Assembly (NCBI GenBank): GCA_036258135.1 | Contig: DATAEG010000165.1 | Coordinates: 1 to 25,876 of the forward strand | Source: DATAEG01 sp036258135 | Lineage (GTDB): Bacteria; Actinomycetota; Actinomycetes; Mycobacteriales; Jatrophihabitantaceae | Reading direction: 5' to 3' | DNA: 25,876 nt | Shown here: in pieces, positions 21,205 to 25,876 of the stretch | How positions within the stretch are numbered: the first letter of the stretch is position 1 | How the letters are laid out: the number at the start of each line of letters is the position of its first letter | Made by a program: the position numbers and the translations under genes | The notes under the pieces: generated by a model | The model's input: the letters and a program-made list of their open reading frames with translations, nothing else | The model's database searches: none | Told to the model about the DNA's origin: nothing

Positions 21205-21212
21205 AGGCGCGT

Positions 21213-21286
21213 GCCGCCTTAGCTCAGTTGGCCAGAGCGACGCACTCGTAATGCGTAGGTCCGGGGTTCGACTCCCCGAGGCGGCT
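21213..21286 (+). tRNA. tRNA-Thr (anticodon CGU)
   Basis: The cloverleaf can be folded by hand. Acceptor GCCGCCT pairs with AGGCGGC; the D stem is GCTC/GAGC. The anticodon stem ACGCA/TGCGT surrounds loop CTCGTAA, giving anticodon CGT; the T arm is CGGGG-TTCGACT-CCCCG. The discriminator is T and no CCA is encoded. It reads the ACG codon. The 3' end faces an integrase gene 26 bases away, so the gene doubles as an integration target and has been kept intact. Confidence 0.95.
21252..21286 (+). other. Likely attachment site (att) at tRNA-Thr 3' end
   Basis: Tyrosine integrases of actinobacterial elements commonly recombine within the anticodon-to-3' part of a tRNA gene. Here the integrase gene ends 26 bases from the tRNA 3' end. 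The matching second copy was not found in the window, so the exact core length cannot be set; these limits are approximate. Confidence 0.45.
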
Positions 21287-21312
21287 CCGCTACAGCCCAG
21301 CATTTCCGTGCC

Positions 21313-22437
21313 CTACAGGATCCTGATCTTGCCCTCTCGCGGTGTCGGGTACACAACGGGTACACGATTCGACGCTGGTACACGCGAAGCCTGCTCATCT
21401 AGACGGGCGGCGACGCCGTCCAGGTCATCGTCGAAAAGGCCGGAGTACACATCGAGGGTCATGGCTGCCGACGCGTGTCCGAGCGTCTTCTGGACCGCCT
21501 TGACGTTCGCGCCGGCGCTCACGGCGAGGCTGGCAGCCGTGTGGCGGAGCTCGTGCGGTGTTAGCCCTGACAGTCCGACCGATTCGGCTGCGGCGTCGAA
21601 GACGTCACGGCGCCAGTTGAGATTGCGCAGAACTCCACCGCGCCGGCCGGAGAAGACGAGGTCGTCGGGCGCCTTGCCGGCCACGTGGGCGGCCAGATCC
21701 TCCACGAGGAGCTTCGGCAGTGGGACGGATCGACGCTGGTTGTTCTTCGGCGTTCCCCAGGCGAGTGCACCTCGTACCTCGGTCACAGCCTCGGCGACTT
21801 CGATGCGGCGACGCATGAGGTCGAGCCGCTTGACGCGGAGGCCGGCCAACTCGCCCCAACGGAGTCCGCAGTAGGCGAGGATGAGCACGGCGAGCCTGTA
21901 ATCGCCACACGCGTCCGCGAGCGCGGCGACCTGCTCGTGCGTCAGGTAGCGCTTGTCGGTCGGCGCGACCTTCGGCATCTTCACGCCGGTCGCCGGGTTC
22001 TTGACGATTCGGTCGTCGCGGACCGCGAGGTCGAGTATCAGCGAGAGAACGCGGTGGACGTACCTGACCGTGGCGGGCGCGAGCTCGAGGGAGTTGATCC
22101 AGGCCACGATGTCGACGTGGGTGACATCGCCGAGCTTGATGTTGCCCCACCTCGGCTTGATCTGCTTCTTGACGATGCCGTCGTATCGGGCCTTCGTCGT
22201 CGGCTTCAGGTGGCCTTGGGAAGCGAGCCACTGCTCGGCCCACTCGCCGAGTGTCAGGGCCGCTCGCCGTGGGTCGATATAGCTACCGGTCAACTTGGCG
22301 GCCTCAATGGTGACGAGGTGCTTCTCGGCGTCGACCTTGCGGTCAAAGACCTTCACGACCTGGCGGCCGGACGGGTCTCGGTAGCGCGCGTAGTACCTCA
22401 TCCGGCCGTTCCGGGCGCGCTTCTCGATGCTGGGCAT
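21313..22437 (-). CDS. int: Tyrosine-recombinase integrase
   Basis: The 374-residue integrase has an N-terminal arm-binding-type region (YYARYRDPSGRQVVKVF), a SAM-like core-binding domain (about 60-140: TLGEWAEQWLASQGHLKPTT) and a catalytic domain. The catalytic set is complete: R193 (CGLRWGEL), H295 and R298 (PHELRHTA), H321 (TLGHASAAMT) and nucleophile Y331 (DVYSGLF). The ATG is preceded by GGGGAG on the coding strand. The gene reads towards the tRNA-Thr gene, as expected for an element integrated at its 3' end. It lies 74 bases downstream of the relaxase-excisionase fusion and may share its transcript. Confidence 0.95.
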   Translation of the reverse strand: MPSIEKRARNGRMRYYARYRDPSGRQVVKVFDRKVDAEKHLVTIEAAKLTGSYIDPRRAALTLGEWAEQWLASQGHLKPTTKARYDGIVKKQIKPRWGNIKLGDVTHVDIVAWINSLELAPATVRYVHRVLSLILDLAVRDDRIVKNPATGVKMPKVAPTDKRYLTHEQVAALADACGDYRLAVLILAYCGLRWGELAGLRVKRLDLMRRRIEVAEAVTEVRGALAWGTPKNNQRRSVPLPKLLVEDLAAHVAGKAPDDLVFSGRRGGVLRNLNWRRDVFDAAAESVGLSGLTPHELRHTAASLAVSAGANVKAVQKTLGHASAAMTLDVYSGLFDDDLDGVAARLDEQASRVPASNRVPVVYPTPREGKIRIL

Positions 22438-22511
22438 GGGGCTCCCCGTCCTGTGAGATTTCCGGGCCTCAGTGTGCGCCCGGCATCGGACATTTGGTGC
22501 GGCTCGGTGGA

Positions 22512-24869
22512 TCACGCGGCGCCTGGACGGCCGTCGCCGTCTCGTTGCGCCATGATCCAGGCTTCGATGTCGGAGCGGCTGTAGAAGACGCGGTGCCCGG
22601 CGCGGAAGCTCTTGGGTCCTTTACCGAGGTGGCGCCAGTAGCGCAGGGTCGCGACAGGTGCCCGGACGACCTGGGCAGCTTCGGCGGGTCGATAACCGGC
22701 CGCTTCCCGTGCGGCGAGCGCGGCGGCGTGCGCGGGACCGAGGTCGGCCCGGTCCCGGCCGAATGCCGCGGTCCATTGCTGGCGGGCGTCGTCGAGGTCG
22801 GCGGCGACGAGGTGGACGGTGTTGTCGTGGCGGCCGCGGGTCATCCCGACATAGGCGGCGCCGGCGCCGGTCCGGTCGGTGAGCACAACGTATGCCGTGT
22901 CGGTGGTGTCGCCTTGGACGCCGTGCGCTGTGGTGGCGTAGGCGAGTTCGACGTGCTCGCGGACGTAGCCTGCCGGGAGGTCCCGCCGTCCGTGGCTCGG
23001 GCTGGTGACGGTGAGCCGGCCCTCGCGGTGCACCTCGGTGACGGTCCAGGTGTCGCGGTTCGCGACCGCGAGGGTGTAGTCGTTGCGTCTGGTGGCGATG
23101 GTGTCGCCGGCGCCGATCCGCTGCCCAGTCGCGGTGCTCGCGGTGGTGGTGTCATCGACGCGGCCGGCCGCGATGAGCCGATCTCGGGTCGCGGTGTTGA
23201 GGTCGGCGGCCTGCTCGCGGGTGTCCACGACGACTGCCACCGATCGGCCGAGGACGTGGTCGGCGGCGGCCTCGTCGGCGATGACAGTGCGCCGTGCGTC
23301 GTCGTCCGCGTGGATGCGGACTTGGCCACGGCTGTGCAGCCGGTCGAACACGATGTCGGGGTCTTCGCCGGTGCGCATCGCGAGCGTGAGTGCGGCGTAG
23401 TCCCGGTCGGGCACGTCGACGCCGTCGACGCGACGGGTGAAACGATGCACGGCGTCCAAGGTCGCGCACGTCTGCGGATCGGCCCACCGGACGGCCAGGT
23501 CGAGCACCCCACCGCGGCCGACGGCGGGCAGCTGGTGCCGGTCCCCCACCACTGCGAGGCGAGCGCCGGTCTCATCGGCGATCATCAGCAGCGCGCGGGC
23601 GGAGTCCTGGTCGAGCATCCCCGCCTCGTCGACGAGCAGCAGATCCCCTGGCGCCAGCGCGGCGACGGCAATCGGGCCGGCGTAGACACGGCCCGTCGCC
23701 GGGTCGGCGTCACCCGGACGGAGGCGGGTCCAAGCGCCGGTGTCGTCCCACCGCCAGCCGTGCTGGTGCGCCAGCCACGCCGCAGACCCGGCCTGCGCAC
23801 CCAGCTCCGCCGACTCAGCCTGGGCGGCCTTCAAGGTCGGGGTGACCACGATCAGCCGGTGACCCTGCACGGTGAGCTGCCGCCGCGTCTCGGCCAGCAT
23901 CGTCGTCTTTCCCGCCCCAGCCGCACCCTCCACGACCGCCAGCGCCGCCGGACCGGCGAGCACGGCGACCGCCTCGAGCTGTCCCTCATCCAAACGGTCA
24001 TCCCGGACCTCGACGACGTCCCCGGGCCGGGTGGGTTCGGTGCCGCGGACGGCGAGCCGGCCGGTGAGGTCGGCCTCGACGTCCAGCACCTGCGGCGAGG
24101 TTAGGGACCGGACGTGCGCGGGCACCTCCCGCGCCAGCAGCGGCACGCAGTCGGCCAGCGCGCAGGTGGTGAGGTCCTCGGCGAGTTCCCGGCGCACCGC
24201 CGCGTCGGCAACCATCCCGGCGCGAGCGAGCAGCTGCTCGACCCCACCGCGGACGTCGGCGGCGTTCCACGCCGACCGAGCCGCGCCAAGCCGGGTCAGC
24301 ACCTCGACGGCGGCCCGGTCCCGGTCGACCTGCCCGGCGAGCGGCAGCGTCAGTTGGATCGGCCGGTCGTGGTCGCGGTAGCCGAGCGCGGCGAGTTTGG
24401 CCAACCACCGGGCCTGCACGTTCACACCCGGCTCCGGGACGACCTTGTCAGGCCGCCCATCCGCCCACGCGCGGGCATCCCACGCCCGGCGCAACGCCGG
24501 TCCCGGCTGTTCACCAGGATGCGCCTGCGTCCATTCCCATTCATAGCGGTCCAGATTCGCCTCGATCTGCGCGGCTCGCTGGGAGAAAGGCCCGACGAAT
24601 GGCGCGAGCTGCTCGATCTTCCCGCCGGAATTCAGCGTGTACCCGTGGCCGGTGAGGGCAGCACGAAATTCCGGGTCGCACATCACCGCGGCGTGCCCAA
24701 TCCCGTTGATCGCGGCCAGGGAATCCCGGACCGAGACCGTGTCGATTCCGCGCCATTTCCCATCCGCGAACACCCGCGAATTGACCTGCACGTGCAGATG
24801 CCGGTGCGGATCACCTGCCCGCGACGTGTAATGCCGGATCGTGGCCGCCTCGATCAACTCGACCGGCAT
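22512..24869 (-). pseudogene. MobF relaxase/helicase (5'-truncated frame) fused in frame to an excisionase-type HTH
   Basis: The 785-codon open frame holds most of a TrwC/TraA-type relaxase-helicase. Metal-binding His triad HRHLH lies in AGDPHRHLHVQVN. The helicase motifs are Walker A EGAAGAGKTT, Walker B LLLVDEAGML, VGDRHQLPAVG, TAHGVQGDT and YVGMTRGRHDN, all intact. The catalytic Tyr region is missing and is encoded upstream in another frame (24961-25299); the frame before ATG 24869 stays open back to that junction and encodes SWSLAAELHPDIAVAYESAQ, typical of the family. After DRADLGPAHAAALAAREAAGY, where family members continue for a long C-terminal region, the protein passes directly into an excisionase-like domain. 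The part downstream of 24869 could still be translated alone; the complete relaxase could not without a frameshift. Confidence 0.88.
22515..22697 (-). other. Excisionase/AlpA-type winged-HTH domain at C-terminus of the relaxase frame
   Basis: About 61 codons encode YRPAEAAQVVRAPVATLRYW, then RHLGKGPKSFRAGHRVFYSR and SDIEAWIMAQ. This is the pattern of small MerR-like excisionases (PAEAA..V.....TLR.WR..G.GP..F..G..V.Y...D...W), which are normally separate genes of 60-80 codons just upstream of int. There is no ATG, GTG or TTG in this frame between the helicase motif VI region and TLRYW, so the domain can only be made as part of the larger protein. Confidence 0.75.
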
Positions 24870-24960
24870 CGCAACCTGCGCGCCCCGCGGGCCGACCCGC
24901 GCCGTCGCGTTCTCAGCGAGCCAGCCGATGATCTGCGACGCGGCCCGGTCTTGGGCGGAT

Positions 24961-25299
24961 TCATAGGCGACCGCGATGTCTGGGTGTAGTTCGGCTGCGA
25001 GAGACCAGGACTTGGGCCCCGTTCACGGTGACCTCGACGAACCGCACGGCGTGCTCGTCGTTGCGCAGCCGGCCGCGCGGCTGCCCGGTGACCGGGTCGA
25101 ACCCGCCTACCCACGCCTCGTACGCGTCGCCGTCCATCGACGGCAGCTCGACGACCCGGCCGTCCGCCGTCGCAGCGAACCGGCGCGCGATGCCTGCTCC
25201 TTCGGCGAGGTAGTAGTCATCCGCGCAGGAGCGGTCGTGCTCGACGTACATGCGGGCGGCCGCGGCGCCGCCGCGGTACACCTTCATCCCGCCATGCAT
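24961..25299 (-). pseudogene. N-terminal part of MobF relaxase, cut off by a frameshift
   Basis: The fragment begins MHGGMKVYRGGAAAARMYVE and contains Y18 and the DDYYLAEG tyrosine pair, corresponding to the catalytic tyrosine region of TrwC (Y18 and Y26). It continues normally through FDPVTGQPRGRLRNDEH and FVEVTVNGA, then leaves the family pattern at QVLVSRSR and stops. Removing one base from the C4 run at 25017-25020 (G4 on the coding strand) restores NGPKSWSLAAELHPDI, the family sequence, in the next frame. ATG 25299 is chosen because it places the catalytic Tyr at residue 18; a start at 25323 is possible. Confidence 0.85.
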
Positions 25300-25329
25300 T
25301 ACCGACGCCACCCAACAATGCATTTCTGT

Positions 25330-25347
25330 CTACCCCGAAAGGGGTAG
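25330..25347. promoter_or_regulatory. Inverted repeat 1 upstream of relaxase
   Basis: CTACCCCGAAAGGGGTAG is a perfect 7-bp inverted repeat around GAAA, 31 bases before the relaxase ATG. Its outer five bases are the same as in the palindrome at 25352-25367, and the two centres are 21 bp apart. It is probably an operator; a stem-loop in the relaxase leader RNA is the alternative. Confidence 0.6.
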
Positions 25348-25351
25348 ATGA

Positions 25352-25367
25352 CTACCAATATTGGTAG
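25352..25367. promoter_or_regulatory. Inverted repeat 2 upstream of relaxase (16-bp perfect palindrome)
   Basis: CTACCAATATTGGTAG is perfectly palindromic. On the relaxase strand it directly follows TATGCT, a possible -10 hexamer sharing bases with it, so a bound repressor would cover the start of transcription. The regulator gene is not in the window. Confidence 0.6.
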
Positions 25368-25643
25368 CATACGTGCCGCTGAATTGTGAACAGGGACTGT
25401 TTGTTCGTTAGCGTTGGTTGTTATTGAAAGGCTATTCGGAGTGTCAATGCAGGGTCATTTCGGGTGGGGTGATCCGGCATATTCGCGGGGATGACGTGTG
25501 GGGCAGGACCGTGAGTTCGGCGCCGAGTCGATGGTGCCAGTTCGATAGCGAGGTGTCCGGCACGACGCGGCTGCCAATCGGATGACGGAGGTCCCGGTGT
25601 CGAACGCGGCCGAGAGCGATCGCCGAATGCAAACCGAGCCGCT
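25368..25643. other. AT-richer intergenic region upstream of relaxase
   Basis: There is no credible gene here. The part at about 25370-25450 is visibly richer in A and T than the surrounding sequence (runs such as GTTGGTTGTTATTGAAAGG). It separates the relaxase from a rightward reading frame and probably holds divergent promoters. An origin of transfer for the MobF relaxase would be expected near its gene, but no recognisable nic site was identified. Confidence 0.4.
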
Positions 25644-25876
25644 ATGACGGGTCCTTTGAGCGCTACTCTGCCTCGCGTGGGGGAACCTGTGCTGGATCGG
25701 CACGTCAACATTGCGCAGCTGTGGCGACTGGCCTGTGATGCGGCCCGGAAGGGCGAGAAGTGGGGCCAGCGCAAGAAGTCGGTAAGCGACGCTGTGGAGA
25801 GCTACTACACCCAGCTGCGACGGGACAAGCGCGGCGCGAAACGGTGGGTGGCTGCCGTCGTTGACGTCCTGGGGTT
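25644..25876 (+). CDS. Unrecognised gene, 3' end beyond window
   Basis: The open frame runs to the window edge. ATG 25644 is the first start; GTG 25677 is an alternative. The visible 77 residues include PVLDRHVNIAQLWRLACDAA, then RKGEKWGQRKKSV and SYYTQLRRDKRGAKRW, a Lys/Arg-rich, mostly helical sequence that could contact nucleic acid. No family is recognised and neither start has a clear ribosome-binding site. Its position in the element, divergent from the relaxase, would suit a regulatory or transfer-associated protein, which is only inference. Confidence 0.45.
   Translation, partial: MTGPLSATLPRVGEPVLDRHVNIAQLWRLACDAARKGEKWGQRKKSVSDAVESYYTQLRRDKRGAKRWVAAVVDVLG

Larger units (their letters stand above)
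21287..25876. mobile_element. Integrated mobilizable element at tRNA-Thr (right end beyond window)
   Basis: The region from the tRNA 3' end to the window edge carries an integrase, an excisionase-like domain and a MobF relaxase/helicase, the usual tail order (relaxase, xis, int, tRNA) of tRNA-borne integrative elements. No TraB/FtsK-like translocase or replication gene is visible, so it could be a mobilizable element or part of a larger conjugative one. The relaxase damage suggests that its transfer may be impaired. The distal attachment site is not in the window. Confidence 0.75.

Noticed and set aside
22494..24104. A 536-codon rightward open frame opposite the relaxase-helicase.
   Set aside because: The opposite strand carries all helicase motifs in order; the rightward frame has no recognisable motif and a Val/Gly/Arg-rich composition typical of shadow frames.
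25447..25646. A chain of very small rightward frames (15, 7, 24 and 21 codons) joined by ATGA or GTGA overlaps leading into the frame at 25644.
   Set aside because: Any TGA stop preceded by A, G or T creates a start codon, so such chains arise often by chance. Only the first has a passable ribosome-binding sequence, and none shows a recognisable protein pattern.
25421..25774. A 117-codon leftward frame near the right edge.
   Set aside because: It is Arg/Pro/Ser-rich, has no ribosome-binding site or family pattern, and overlaps the more protein-like rightward frame at 25644.
25300..25876. Search for the second attachment site matching the tRNA-Thr 3' end.
   Set aside because: No repeat of the T-arm/acceptor sequence (TTCGACTCCCCGAGGCGGC) is present in the window, so the element must extend beyond the right edge or its end is degraded.
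1..25876. CRISPR arrays, insertion-sequence transposases, rRNA genes.
   Set aside because: No regularly spaced short repeats, no transposase motifs and no rRNA-like sequence were seen on either strand.

Overview
The window is high-GC actinobacterial chromosome. Its backbone follows a gene order known from Mycobacterium tuberculosis (the Rv3661 to Rv3644c neighbourhood) and Streptomyces: HAD phosphatase, Ssd/CpaE-like protein, Tad pilus genes, topA, thymidylate kinase, holB. The exact genus cannot be read from the sequence; an H+-pyrophosphatase beside topA and an MFS-thymidylate kinase fusion suggest a Micromonosporales- or Frankiales-like lineage rather than a mycobacterium.

Layout. Positions 172-966 (minus) encode a HAD-IB phosphatase, divergent from a compact Tad/Flp secretion operon at 1063-5464: ssd-like, tadA, tadB, tadC, a small Flp-type pilin and two TadE-like pseudopilins, mostly joined by 4-base stop/start overlaps. 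A 26-bp motif with an inverted-repeat core occurs twice in this locus, before the operon and before the pilin. Next come hppA (5675-7990), a conserved hypothetical gene, topA (8725-11472), a coupled pair of very small genes (11505-12031), a convergent trans-aconitate methyltransferase gene, and the run MFS-tmk fusion, holB, ricT (12953-17268).

Between ricT and a tRNA-Thr(CGU) gene lies an accessory islet (17269-21158) of secreted proteins: a two-domain neocarzinostatin-fold protein and two tandem seven-bladed beta-propeller paralogues. Inside it, at about 18239-18415, is a decayed second copy of the 3' end of ricT, so the islet was probably assembled by recombination at ricT.

The tRNA-Thr gene (21213-21286) is the insertion site of an integrated mobile element that runs off the right edge. 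The element carries a tyrosine integrase and a MobF-type relaxase/helicase gene damaged in two ways. Its first part is separated from the rest by one extra base in a C4 run (25017-25020), and its C-terminus has been replaced in frame by an excisionase-type DNA-binding domain with no start codon of its own. Upstream of the relaxase are two inverted repeats with identical CTACC/GGTAG ends, centred 21 bp apart, which look like paired operators, followed by an AT-richer intergenic region and the start of an unrecognised gene.

The points I consider most worth checking are the relaxase-excisionase fusion with its frameshift, the paired operators, the ricT remnant and the duplicated 26-bp motif of the Tad locus.
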